NCBI RefSeq assembly: GCF_002846555.1
Contig: NZ_PJMS01000001.1
Span: 620,001-684,000 of the forward strand
Reading direction: 5' to 3'
DNA from: Aquimarina sp. MAR_2010_214
GTDB lineage: Bacteria; Bacteroidota; Bacteroidia; Flavobacteriales; Flavobacteriaceae
DNA length: 64,000 nucleotides
Under the pieces are notes generated by a model that was not told where the DNA came from, made no database searches, and was given only the letters and a program-made list of their open reading frames with translations. Made by a program: the position numbers and the translations under genes. Of the stretch, positions 17,008 to 25,773 are shown piece after piece (position 1 is the stretch's first letter; each line of letters begins with the position of its first letter).

Positions 17008-18332
17008 GAAATCAGGGGCAAAAACTTATTTCTAAACTTTATGACGAGTGCTACTCCTCTAAAAAGTGCCCAAACCGTAAACGCTATCCATATCCCGTAT
17101 AGCTTTAAATCAAAAAAGTTACATAAATAAAGAGTAGGTATAAACCCTAAGAATGTTGCTCCCAATAATACATTTCTTAAATAACTCATTTCGCCAAGAC
17201 CTTTAAAAATTCCATCAAAGACAAAAGCCAAACCATTAATGGGCTGTACAATTAAAACAATAAAAAAGACGCTATAAAATGTTTCTAACACTATGGTTTC
17301 ACTTGTAAATACTTCTCCTATTGCATCATAAAATATAAATCCAAATATTGCTAAAATCAAACTCACACCAATACCATAAGTGCTTACACGCTTACCTAAT
17401 TTCCATAGGGATTTATAATCTTTTGCGCCTAATAGTTTTCCACCAAGGATATTACCTGCTCCTCCATAACCGTCAATAAAAAATGCAGTAAACATCCAGA
17501 TGTTCATTGCTATCGTATATGCAGCAATATATTCATCCCCATATTCTGTTGCATTAGAGGTTGCGAAATATAATGCTGTATTTAATGCTATAGATCGTAC
17601 AAATAAATTAAGACTCATGGTAACTAGTCTACCCAATTCTTTATTTAGAGGGAAACGTAACTTGAGGCTTACATTGGTTTTAGTCAACAATAATATAAAG
17701 ACAATAATTGCCATGAGTAATTGTGAAATTAAACTTGCCCATGCGGCTCCGCTAATCCCCATTGGAAGAATAAACCCTTCGATTCCATATACCAAAATGA
17801 AATCTAAAACAATATTGGCTACGGCACCAATTACAGCAACAATCATTGGCCAAAATGTATTCTGTAGCCCTCTAAAAATACCAAAAACAGCAAATGTGAA
17901 TAAGGTTAAAGGAAACCCCCATACCCTGATATCATAATAGACTACACAGTATTTTAAAATTAATCCTGAAGCATTGTACAACTTAAAAATCTCTTCAACA
18001 AAGAAAACAGTAGAGATCAATACAAAAATACTAAGAGCCACATTGAAGAAAATAGCTTGCGCGGGCAATGTTTTTACTTCTTCTATTTTTCCTGCTCCCA
18101 GATATTGAGAAATGATAGCAGATATCGCACTTCGGGTTTGCCCGAGAATCCAAATTAGTGCCGACAAAAAAGACCCAACAATACCTACTGCTGCAAGGGA
18201 TTCGGTACCATATTCGGGAATATTACCTACGATAGCTGTATCGGTTATCGATAGCAATGGTTCTGCAATACCGGCAATAATAGCCGGAATAGCCAGACGA
18301 TTTATATTTTTAAAACCAATTATCTTACTCAT
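17004..18332 (-). CDS. MATE family efflux transporter
   Basis: A 442-residue membrane protein with about twelve helices in two similar halves, typical of MATE antiporters that export drugs or metabolites against Na+ or H+. The first half has PAIIAGIAEPLLSITDTAIVG at the start and ALIWILGQTRSAISAIISQYLGAGK; the second has IDGYGGAGNILGGKLLGAKD and VQPINGLAFVFDGIFKGLG. It resembles the DinF branch. The ATG overlaps the stop of the upstream GNAT gene by 4 bp, so they form a two-gene operon. The substrate cannot be inferred. Confidence 0.92.
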   Translation of the reverse strand: MSKIIGFKNINRLAIPAIIAGIAEPLLSITDTAIVGNIPEYGTESLAAVGIVGSFLSALIWILGQTRSAISAIISQYLGAGKIEEVKTLPAQAIFFNVALSIFVLISTVFFVEEIFKLYNASGLILKYCVVYYDIRVWGFPLTLFTFAVFGIFRGLQNTFWPMIVAVIGAVANIVLDFILVYGIEGFILPMGISGAAWASLISQLLMAIIVFILLLTKTNVSLKLRFPLNKELGRLVTMSLNLFVRSIALNTALYFATSNATEYGDEYIAAYTIAMNIWMFTAFFIDGYGGAGNILGGKLLGAKDYKSLWKLGKRVSTYGIGVSLILAIFGFIFYDAIGEVFTSETIVLETFYSVFFIVLIVQPINGLAFVFDGIFKGLGEMSYLRNVLLGATFLGFIPTLYLCNFFDLKLYGIWIAFTVWALFRGVALVIKFRNKFLPLIS

Positions 18333-18829
18333 AAAACCAACTCATAACAGTGAAATGGATGTTCGCTTTGCTTTGGAAAATAGATATCCTCCAAACGTTG
18401 ATACCCTCTGATTTCATAAAATTTCTGGTTTCTTTTATTTTGACTGAAAGTGTCTAATCTAACCGATTGATATTGATTTTTTCGAGCATATTCTTCTCCA
18501 AAATCCATTAGTTTTTGAGCATATCCCTTTCCCCAATATTCTGGATCAACTGCTACACGATGTATATAAAGATTATTGGTGTTATCTGTTAACCACCCAA
18601 CAGGAATATATTCTTCATCTACTAGATCAGTAAGCACAATAATTCCTTTGATATAATCTTCTTCTTCGAGAACATATAGCTCTTGTAACTCAACATCTTT
18701 TTGAAAACGTTCCTGTGTTGGATAATGCTCATTCCATTGATATATGCCATTAGCTATCATCGCTTTGGCGCAAGATCGAGTCAATGTGTAAATAGCATCC
18801 AAATCAGATAATACTGCTTTACGAATCAT
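18329..18829 (-). CDS. GNAT family N-acetyltransferase
   Basis: A 166-residue acetyltransferase that uses acetyl-CoA. The beta4-alpha3 core is visible as LYIHRVAVDPEYWGKGYAQK, with the R/Q-x-x-G-x-G/A cofactor motif in WGKGYA. The C-terminal GNAT strand has YQSVRLDTFSQNKRNQKFYE. The substrate is unknown. Its stop overlaps the MATE start by 4 bp, suggesting that modification and export of a compound are linked, though this is only inference. The start ATG 18829 follows a short T-rich stretch. Confidence 0.9.
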   Translation of the reverse strand: MIRKAVLSDLDAIYTLTRSCAKAMIANGIYQWNEHYPTQERFQKDVELQELYVLEEEDYIKGIIVLTDLVDEEYIPVGWLTDNTNNLYIHRVAVDPEYWGKGYAQKLMDFGEEYARKNQYQSVRLDTFSQNKRNQKFYEIRGYQRLEDIYFPKQSEHPFHCYELVL

Positions 18830-19040
18830 ACTTTTTTTTTGGAGAAACCCAAAAGTACTAACTTTATATTTCAGTTAATAACCATACGTCATATTCTACA
18901 GAATATTTAAAAAAAAATTAAGAAAAAAATTCATTTTAAACCATTAGAAACGGGTTAGAAATAATATTATGTCAAGAAATTAGTTAGTAAAAGGTCTAAA
19001 ATCGTAATTTTATACTTTAAATCACAAATCATAATCGTTA

Positions 19041-19841
19041 ATGAAAAATATATTGGTTCCCTTGGGGTTGTCTGAACATTCAATTAGCATGGCCAGACTT
19101 CAATACACTATAGATTTTGCAAAAGAACTCAAAGCAACGGTCTATGTCGTAGAGGTTTTTAAAGAACTACCCAGATCTAGTAGTCTTCCCTCTGTAAACA
19201 AAACACTAAAGGAAATCACAGCCTCTTCTATTCAAGAAAAAGTTGCAAAAATTGACAAAAAAGGAGTAGAAGTAATTGCTTTACCATTAGAAGGAGAACT
19301 TCTTGAAGCTATCCCAAAATTTAATTTAAAGCACTCTATAAATTTACTCGTTTTAGGTGCAGAGGTTAAGGATATTAAAGACCTTTATTTTCTTGGTGCT
19401 GTTTCTGGAAGTCTTGTGAAAAATACAGAAATCCCTGTACTAATTATTCCTCAAATGTATACTTTTATGCCTATCAAAAAGACACTTATGGCAGTCAAAT
19501 CAGGTATCGTGAAAAAGAAAAATGCATTAACTCCTGTAAAGGAAATTTTAAGTACTTTTGGTGGTGATTTGAAATTGCTTCAGGTAAAAACAGCAAATTT
19601 CTTAGCCGAAGATTCTAAGTTTGATAAGGATTTAGGTGAGATTACCTCATCATATAAGTCGTCTGAAAATGCTACCTTATTTCAAGGACTTTTAGAGCAT
19701 CTTAATGAGAGTTATCCGGATCTTGTTTGTGTTTTTAGGAGAAAACGAGGTTTCTTTGCCAAACTTTGGGAAAAAGATGCTATCCTTAAAAAGGACTTTG
19801 ATAGTAGAATTCCTTTATTAGTTTTAAGAGGGTCAGATTAA
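19041..19841 (+). CDS. Universal stress protein family, tandem-domain
   Basis: A 266-residue protein with a clear N-terminal UspA-like domain: ILVPLGLSEHSISMARL at the start, and the end-of-domain nucleotide region LVLGAEVKDIKD followed by GSLVKNTEIPVLIIP, which resembles the ATP-binding G-2x-G-9x-G-S/T of UspA. The C-terminal half (about 150-266) is a degenerate second Usp domain ending in KKDFDSRIPLLVLRGSD. Tandem Usp proteins are common in Bacteroidota; they help in stress survival. It is transcribed towards tRNA-Ala. Confidence 0.88.
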   Translation: MKNILVPLGLSEHSISMARLQYTIDFAKELKATVYVVEVFKELPRSSSLPSVNKTLKEITASSIQEKVAKIDKKGVEVIALPLEGELLEAIPKFNLKHSINLLVLGAEVKDIKDLYFLGAVSGSLVKNTEIPVLIIPQMYTFMPIKKTLMAVKSGIVKKKNALTPVKEILSTFGGDLKLLQVKTANFLAEDSKFDKDLGEITSSYKSSENATLFQGLLEHLNESYPDLVCVFRRKRGFFAKLWEKDAILKKDFDSRIPLLVLRGSD

Positions 19842-19849
19842 AAAAATAC

Positions 19850-19910
19850 TGGGGATGTAGCTTCCTAAAAACGCTACGCTCATCGGGACAGGCACTTCGC
19901 TACATCCCCA
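19850..19910 (+). repeat. Inverted repeat copying the tRNA-Ala 5' end
   Basis: TGGGGATGTAGC at 19850-19861 is inverted at 19899-19910 (12 bp each). The same 12 bases begin the tRNA-Ala gene at 19921. The arms can form a hairpin just after the stress-protein stop. The loop (GCTACGCTCATCGGGACAGG inside) is GC-rich compared with the area. It may be a terminator-like repeat or a partial duplication of the tRNA gene. Confidence 0.6.
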
Positions 19911-19921
19911 TGAGAAAAATT

Positions 19922-19995
19922 GGGGATGTAGCTCAGCTGGCTAGAGCGCTTGACTGGCAGTCAAGAGGTCGTGGGTTCGACTCCCATCTTCTCCA
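19922..19995 (+). tRNA. tRNA-Ala(GGC)
   Basis: Acceptor GGGGATG (19922-19928) pairs with CTTCTCC (19988-19994) and the discriminator is A19995. The D stem is GCTC/GAGC, the anticodon stem CTTGA/TCAAG with loop CTGGCAG gives anticodon GGC (19956-19958), and the T stem GTGGG/CCCAT holds the loop TTCGACT. G3-U70, the alanine identity pair, is present. Position 6-67 is a T-T mismatch. The 3' CCA is not encoded in full. A terminator follows at 20000. Confidence 0.95.
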
Positions 19996-19999
19996 CCTT

Positions 20000-20038
20000 A
20001 AATCTTCATGGCTTTAGAAAAAGCTATGAAGATTTTTA
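20000..20038 (+). terminator. Terminator after tRNA-Ala
   Basis: A 16-bp stem with one mismatch pairs 20000-20015 (AAATCTTCATGGCTTT) with 20020-20035, ending in a T-rich run. It lies directly after the tRNA. Confidence 0.85.
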
Positions 20039-20322
20039 TATTTGATTAAATTTGTTAATCCATAGTAAAAAAAGAAAATCGGTTACTCTAAAACTAACCA
20101 CTCCATATCACGTCTTAATCCTAAAATTAAAACCATCTGTTCCAATAGCCAACAATAAAACTACTTTTCCTTTTATCATTGGTTAGTCACTCCTATTTCT
20201 TACTATTGAAAGGAGTAAAATTATAACATTGTAACTCTTATAGATATATTTACTATTTTGTAACATCATGTCAACAAATGGTAATAATTAACGAAGCACT
20301 ACGCCTGAAAACGAATAAATAA
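20039..20322. other. Intergenic region without visible genes
   Basis: About 284 bp before the large fusion gene. I see no open frame worth calling. The only structure is a weak pairing of ACTCC near 20190 with GGAGT near 20213. It should hold the promoter of the fusion gene, but no good -33/-7 match was found. Confidence 0.5.
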
Positions 20323-23300
20323 ATGATGCAATATTCTATTTTACAAATAACTACTAATCAGGCAGAACAAATACTGCATCAATTATTCGATATTAAAGGA
20401 AAAGCCTCATCTCTTCCTGGAGAAATTGATTTTAATTTTAGGATTAAAACTGAACATGGAAATGAATATATTCTTAAAATATCAAGACCTGATGAAAATA
20501 TCAATTATCTGGATTATCAACAACAGCTATTAGAATATGTAGAAAAAAAAGAAAAGGATCTTATAGCACCCAGAGTAATCCGAGATAAAGAAGGGAATCA
20601 CATATCCGAAATTATAGATGACAATAATACACTTAGAAAAGTACGTCTATTATCCTGGATAAGTGGTAGAGTATGGAGCAGTGTTAATCCGCAATTAGAT
20701 ACGTTACGACATAGCTTAGGAGAACAATGTGGATTGCTAACAAGTGCCTTACAAGGATTTGATCACCTTGAAGCACATCGTGAATTTGTTTGGGACATCG
20801 CACAATCTTTATGGACCAAAAAACATCTACATCTGTTTGAAGGAGAAGAAAAAGATATCATTTCTTTTTTTCAAAATAGATTTGAGACCGTTCAGGATTC
20901 GTATACTACACTTAGAAAATCGGTAGTTCACAACGATGCTAATGACAATAATGTTATTGTTTCAGAAGATTTGATCAACCCTAAGGTTAAAGCAGCAATA
21001 GATTATGGAGATGCAATACACACACAGATTATAAATGATGTAGCTATTGCATGTGCGTATGCTATAATGAATCATAATGATCCACTAGAAGCAACTTTAC
21101 CAATACTGCAAGGATACCATACTACTTTTTCGTTAAAAGAAAGTGAATTGAAGCATCTGTATATAGCAATAGCCATGCGCTTGGTAATTTCCGTTACAAA
21201 ATCTGCTATTAATAAAATCGAGGAACCCGATAATACATACTTACTAATTAGTGAAAAGCCAGCTTGGGAAGTCCTCAAGAAATGGAGGCAAATTAGCGAA
21301 GAGTATGCCCATTATAGTTTTAGACATATTTGTGAGTATTCTGCACATCCTAATGAACAAGCATTTAGAGCTTGGGCAGAAAATAACACCTATTCCTTAT
21401 CAGAACTGTTTCCTTCAATTCAAAAAAATGAGATATGCCTCTTAGATTTAAGCGTATCCAGCAAATGGGTTGGGCACCAACAAGAATTTAATGATTTAGA
21501 GGTATTTCAATTTAAAATAGATCGGCTTCAAAAGGAAAACTCTAACAAGATTATCGCAGGTGGGTATCTAGAACCAAGAGCACTATACACATCAACTACC
21601 TATGATAAAACAGGAAATAGCGGACGAGAAAGTAGAACGGTTCATCTTGGGGTAGATTTTTGGTTACCAGCAAATACTCGGGTTCATGCTTTTTTAGATG
21701 GAGAAGTTGTAGCCGCATTTAACCATACCGGAGATAAAAACTACGGAGGGTTAATTATACTTAAACATCAAAATGATGCATTAGAATTCTATACCCTATA
21801 TGGGCATTTAACAGTTGATAGTGTTATACAAAAACAGCCTGGAGATATCATAAAAAAAGGGGAGTGTATTGGATACCTTGGTGATCCTACTCAAAATGGA
21901 AATTGGGCTCCACATTTACATTTTCAGATAATGCTTTCTATGCTAAACTATACTGTAGACTTTCCTGGAGTAGCGTATTATAATCAAATAGACGTGTGGA
22001 AAGGACTATGCCCGGATCCTAACTTTTTATTCAAATTAGAAAGCCTGAATTCTCAAAGTGATGCGACTAATGAAGAGTTAATCACATATCGAAAAAAACA
22101 CCTGGGTAAGAGCTTGAGTTTGCAATATAAAACACCAATTAAAATGGTACGTGGTGCCGGACAATATCTAATTGATCAATATGGTAAAAAGTATTTAGAT
22201 ACAGTAAACAATGTAGCTCATGTAGGACACGAAAATTATGCTGTAGTCAAAGCAGGGCAAGAACAAATGGCCTTGATTAATACTAATTCTCGCTATCTAC
22301 ACGATACTATTAATCAATTAGCAAAGGAGTTGATAGAAACTTTGCCTCCAGAGTTAAATGTATTGCATTTTGTTAATTCTGGAAGTGAAGCTAATGAACT
22401 AGCTATTAGAATGGTTAAGGCTGTAACGGGAGAGTGTGATATTATAGCTTCAGAAGTTGGTTATCATGGAAATGCTAATATGTGCATCGATATTAGTTCG
22501 TATAAATTTGATGGTAATGGAGGCCATGGAGCTCCAGAGCATACTCATATATTTCCCTTACCTGATGCCTATAGAGGAAAATACAGAGGAGAAAACACAG
22601 GAGAACACTATGCGTTAGAGGTTCAGAATTGTATTGAAGAGGTGCATAAAAAAGGAAGAGGTGTTGGTGCTTTTATCATAGAGCCTATTATAAGTTGTGG
22701 TGGCCAGATTGAATTACCAGATGGCTTTTTACCTAAAGCCTACGAATATACTCGGGCCGCAGGAGGGTTATGTATCTCTGATGAAGTACAAGTAGGCTGC
22801 GGAAGAGTAGGGAAGACCTTTTGGGGATTTCAGCTATACGATGTAATCCCAGATATTATAACCATAGGAAAGCCTTTAGGTAATGGACACCCATTGGCAG
22901 CAGTTGTTTGCACACAAGAGGTAGCAGACAAATTTGCTAATGGAATGGAATACTTTAACACCTTTGGAGGAAATCCAGTTTCTTCGGCTATAGGTACTGC
23001 AGTGCTTAAAACTGTAAAACGTGATAAACTACAACAACATGCTCTAAAAATCGGAACGTTTTTAAAAGAAGAATTAAAAAAGCTAACTATAAAATATCCC
23101 ATCATAGGAGATGTTAGAGGGCAAGGGTTATTTCTGGGTTTTGAGCTTGTAGATGATAATATGAATCCTTTGGCAAATCATGCTGACTATTTGGCTAACA
23201 GGATAAAAGATTATGGCATCCTCATGAGCACAGATGGCCCGGATCACAATGTATTAAAAATTAAGCCTCCTATGATTTTTACTGAAGAAAATGCAGAAGA

Positions 23301-23364
23301 ATTAATTTTTTACCTCGATAAAGTATGTGCAGAAGACTACATGCAGAGTATTAAAGAAATATAA
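20323..23364 (+). CDS. Fusion of APH-type kinase, M23 peptidase and class III aminotransferase
   Basis: A 1013-residue three-part protein. Residues about 1-330 are an aminoglycoside-phosphotransferase-like kinase (NFRIKTEHGNEYILKISRP near the start, the catalytic VVHNDANDNNVIV and the metal-binding AAIDYGDA). Residues about 410-560 are an M23/LytM-like domain (HLGVDFW, LYGHLTVDS, APHLHFQI). Residues about 590-1013 are a PLP-dependent class III aminotransferase (NSGSEANELAIRM, IIEPIISCGGQIELP, the PLP lysine in ITIGKPLGNGHPLAAVV). The aminotransferase is close to the AGXT2L/phospho-lyase branch. The same order is known in some proteobacteria and flavobacteria. No signal peptide. It could phosphorylate an amino alcohol or sugar and then remove or transfer its amino group; the role of the peptidase-like part is unknown. 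Confidence 0.9.
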   Translation: MMQYSILQITTNQAEQILHQLFDIKGKASSLPGEIDFNFRIKTEHGNEYILKISRPDENINYLDYQQQLLEYVEKKEKDLIAPRVIRDKEGNHISEIIDDNNTLRKVRLLSWISGRVWSSVNPQLDTLRHSLGEQCGLLTSALQGFDHLEAHREFVWDIAQSLWTKKHLHLFEGEEKDIISFFQNRFETVQDSYTTLRKSVVHNDANDNNVIVSEDLINPKVKAAIDYGDAIHTQIINDVAIACAYAIMNHNDPLEATLPILQGYHTTFSLKESELKHLYIAIAMRLVISVTKSAINKIEEPDNTYLLISEKPAWEVLKKWRQISEEYAHYSFRHICEYSAHPNEQAFRAWAENNTYSLSELFPSIQKNEICLLDLSVSSKWVGHQQEFNDLEVFQFKIDRLQKENSNKIIAGGYLEPRALYTSTTYDKTGNSGRESRTVHLGVDFWLPANTRVHAFLDGEVVAAFNHTGDKNYGGLIILKHQNDALEFYTLYGHLTVDSVIQKQPGDIIKKGECIGYLGDPTQNGNWAPHLHFQIMLSMLNYTVDFPGVAYYNQIDVWKGLCPDPNFLFKLESLNSQSDATNEELITYRKKHLGKSLSLQYKTPIKMVRGAGQYLIDQYGKKYLDTVNNVAHVGHENYAVVKAGQEQMALINTNSRYLHDTINQLAKELIETLPPELNVLHFVNSGSEANELAIRMVKAVTGECDIIASEVGYHGNANMCIDISSYKFDGNGGHGAPEHTHIFPLPDAYRGKYRGENTGEHYALEVQNCIEEVHKKGRGVGAFIIEPIISCGGQIELPDGFLPKAYEYTRAAGGLCISDEVQVGCGRVGKTFWGFQLYDVIPDIITIGKPLGNGHPLAAVVCTQEVADKFANGMEYFNTFGGNPVSSAIGTAVLKTVKRDKLQQHALKIGTFLKEELKKLTIKYPIIGDVRGQGLFLGFELVDDNMNPLANHADYLANRIKDYGILMSTDGPDHNVLKIKPPMIFTEENAEELIFYLDKVCAEDYMQSIKEI

Positions 23365-23368
23365 GACA

Positions 23369-23572
23369 ATGATGAAATTAAAATATGTAATCATATTATT
23401 AGGGTCAATAGGGATGTATAGCTGTAGTAAAGAGCCATTACAACCCGTTTCAGAACAAACCAATCATTTTAATCATTAGATATTCGAAGAAAATAAACTG
23501 CCTCCCAGAGCCACTTTCTTTGGCTATGAATCTAAGTTGGTAAAACAAAAAGAAAAATCGAAACGATTTTTA
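23369..23572 (+). pseudogene. N-terminal stump of a GH2 beta-galactosidase
   Basis: ATG 23369 opens a lipoprotein signal (MMKLKYVIILLGSIGMYSC). After a TAG at 23477-23479 the frame continues as IFEENKLPPRATFFGYES and on to KRFL, matching the start of Bacteroidota GH2 beta-galactosidases, where a Trp usually precedes this stretch (TGG to TAG is the likely mutation). The rest of the roughly 1000-residue enzyme is missing; transposon-like DNA follows at about 23573. It lies 4 bp after the fusion gene and may once have shared its transcript. Confidence 0.7.
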
Positions 23573-23634
23573 AGGGGTATATGACAAATTTCCCTTTTTG
23601 TTAGAATTTAGTATTTTTAGCATAAACAGATCTA

Positions 23635-24800
23635 ATGGATATAAAGACTCAAGCCTCGTTAATCTTCGACAAACATTTTGAACAATGGTTATCTGATCCT
23701 TCTCGTATGGAGAATGGATATCAATACGAATCTACCTACACTGCAATGATGTCAAAGGTTGAGTAAGAAGTTTTACAATTATCTGCTGGCGATGTTCCAA
23801 AGAGTAAGAACTCAAAAAAAAACTTCAAACCCGATTTGGAAAGATAGAGTCTTGTAAGTCTCACGTTATTGCACAATCTCCAGGATTTATGGGTATTAGT
23901 AGTTTGGCTCAAGAAACCATGTGTTACATTGGTCAGTATTTGGTGTTTAGTGAAGCAGAAGATGTGATCAATAATTTGACAGCAGGGGTTAATGCTAAGC
24001 AAATAGAGCGTGTTTGCCACAAATATGGACAATGGATTGAAGATGCCGACAATACAGTTATCGAAAATCTGGTTTATAAAGAATATGAATCAGGCAAGGC
24101 GGATGAACTTCATTATGTTAGTGTAGATGGGGCTATGTACCTAACAAGAGAGGAAAGTTGGAAAGAGAGTAAGCTAGGTAGAATATACCAACCCAAGGAT
24201 ATCGTTCAAGTAAGCCCGAAACGCACAGAATTGACAGCTTCTACCTATGTTACCCATCTAGGGGATTATAAGGAATTCATTACAAAGATGGATTATCATT
24301 TGGAAAACCTAAACTCTCTTGTCTTTATAGCAGATGGCGCAAGGTGGATTTGGACATGGATAGAACAACACTATCCTGAAAGTATACAGATTGTAGATTA
24401 TTATCATTGTAAAGAACATCTATGCGAATTTGCTAAACTTTACTATAAAGATGAAAAACAAAGATATAAGTGGATTGACACATGCTCAGAAATGATGCTC
24501 ACCAAAGGGATTGACCCCATTATTGTAGCACTTGAAGAATTATCAGAACAGCGCAAAACAACTGGAAAAAGAAACACATTGATCAAATATTATCGTAAAA
24601 ATAAAGACAGAATGCAGTATCATAAATATATTGAAAAAGGACTGCTAATAGGATCGGGAGCCATAGAATCTGCTCACAAAGATGTGTTGCAATAGCGATT
24701 GAAGTTATCTGGGCAGCGATGGACTATGGAATATTAAATCATCCCAGTTTCGTTTTTTGAGAATGAGAAAAAAAATAAAAGTTTTTTTGAAATAAGATAA
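23635..24800 (+). pseudogene. Dead ISKra4-type transposase
   Basis: The frame starts at ATG 23635 (MDIKTQASLIFDKHFEQWLS) and breaks at TAA 23764-23766. A run of nine As (23814-23822) then requires a frameshift. A long intact middle (to 24695) has VSVDGAMYLTREESW, FIADGARWIWTWIEQ, IVDYYHCKEHLCEFAK and GSGAIESAHKDVLQ, which together mark an ISKra4-family transposase. A TAG (24693-24695) interrupts just before RLKLSGQRW, and more stops follow. It follows directly on the GH2 stump, so its insertion probably ended that gene. No clear terminal inverted repeats are left. Confidence 0.85.
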
Positions 24801-24828
24801 AGAGGTTTTGGGCTAACCGTTCTCTTAG

Positions 24829-25044
24829 CTACCCTATAAAAGGAGTAATGATATTCGTTTTTTGACCTTTTTTATAAAATCCAAAACTAAATCCTACCGG
24901 TTCGGAGTATACAAAACTCTGTGTGAGTGTATCGAATTCTACAGGTGCATTCAATTCTTTCATAATACAAAGCGTACGATATAATTTGGTTTTAGAGATT
25001 CCTAACTTTGCTGCCAGTTCTATGGGAGATCCCGTAGCTTGCAA
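24829..25044 (-). CDS. Small helix-turn-helix protein, perhaps decayed
   Basis: About 71 residues from a TTG at 25044. It carries GSPIELAAKLGISKTKLYRT, a clear helix-turn-helix, followed by LCIMKELNAPVEFD. The same frame continues upstream as ANTIDQLIRLQ, as in small flavobacterial DNA-binding proteins, but no ATG is in frame before a stop, so the start may be lost or non-standard. It lies next to the dead transposase in a region of decayed genes. The function would be transcription control, target unknown. Confidence 0.45.
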   Translation of the reverse strand: MQATGSPIELAAKLGISKTKLYRTLCIMKELNAPVEFDTLTQSFVYSEPVGFSFGFYKKGQKTNIITPFIG

Positions 25045-25246
25045 ACGAATAAGTTGATCAATTGTATTTGCTTTAACATGATATTCATAACTATGGATTA
25101 AAAACGCATACTGTACTGCGAAAAATAATAATCATTGCTTTTTGATTATATTCTTTTCCCTATTGGCATCGTAATAAAAGCGAAATTATGGTTTTTCCAT
25201 ATTCAATACGTAAGGAAAACCGTAAGCTAAATTTTAATTCGTGATG

Positions 25247-25492
25247 TTACCGTTTCCTGTCTTGCATTTGAGTATAAGAGCGTATTTTAAAGCGTAATCT
25301 TATCGGAAAAAAGAGGTGTTTTTGTAATGAATTTAGTTTGTCTAAAGCGCATGTACCTGTTTTCTGAATCCTACCTATAATAAGTATACTATCCTGTATT
25401 TCTTTGGTTTCAGAATTATCTAAAACAGCTACATAAGGCACTAAATCCATGGAAAAAGCATTAATAAAGTAGTAATAGGTAGATAAACCCAT
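25247..25492 (-). CDS. Hypothetical ORF of 81 aa
   Basis: ATG 25492 opens a frame with MGLSTYYYFINAFSMDL at the start and a basic end (RSYTQMQDRKR). There is no recognised domain, signal peptide or membrane helix. It sits in a roughly 950-bp stretch between the decayed transposase and the next large gene, so it may be a remnant or a chance frame. Confidence 0.3.
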   Translation of the reverse strand: MGLSTYYYFINAFSMDLVPYVAVLDNSETKEIQDSILIIGRIQKTGTCALDKLNSLQKHLFFPIRLRFKIRSYTQMQDRKR

Positions 25493-25773
25493 ACATCATA
25501 CATACATTAATATGTTAAAAAACAGCGGTTTATCCCATAAATACTTATTTGTAAAATTTTGATTTTCAATACGTTATGCCATTTTTATATTTTCACTCAA
25601 AAAAAGGAGACTACTTTTACAAATACATCATCTAACTTTATGAAAGTATTAAAATAGTAAAGTAAATACCTACACTTCACCTTTATTAATTAGATACAAA
25701 AATTAAACAATGCAAAAAAAAGTAAGGTCGTTTTCTGCCCAAAAATCTAGTATTAACTTAACTATTATTAACT
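25493..25773. other. Intergenic region upstream of the exported GH144-like gene
   Basis: 281 bp of AT-rich DNA with no supported gene. It should contain the promoter of the gene at 25774, but no convincing Bacteroidota -33/-7 pair could be placed. Confidence 0.4.
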
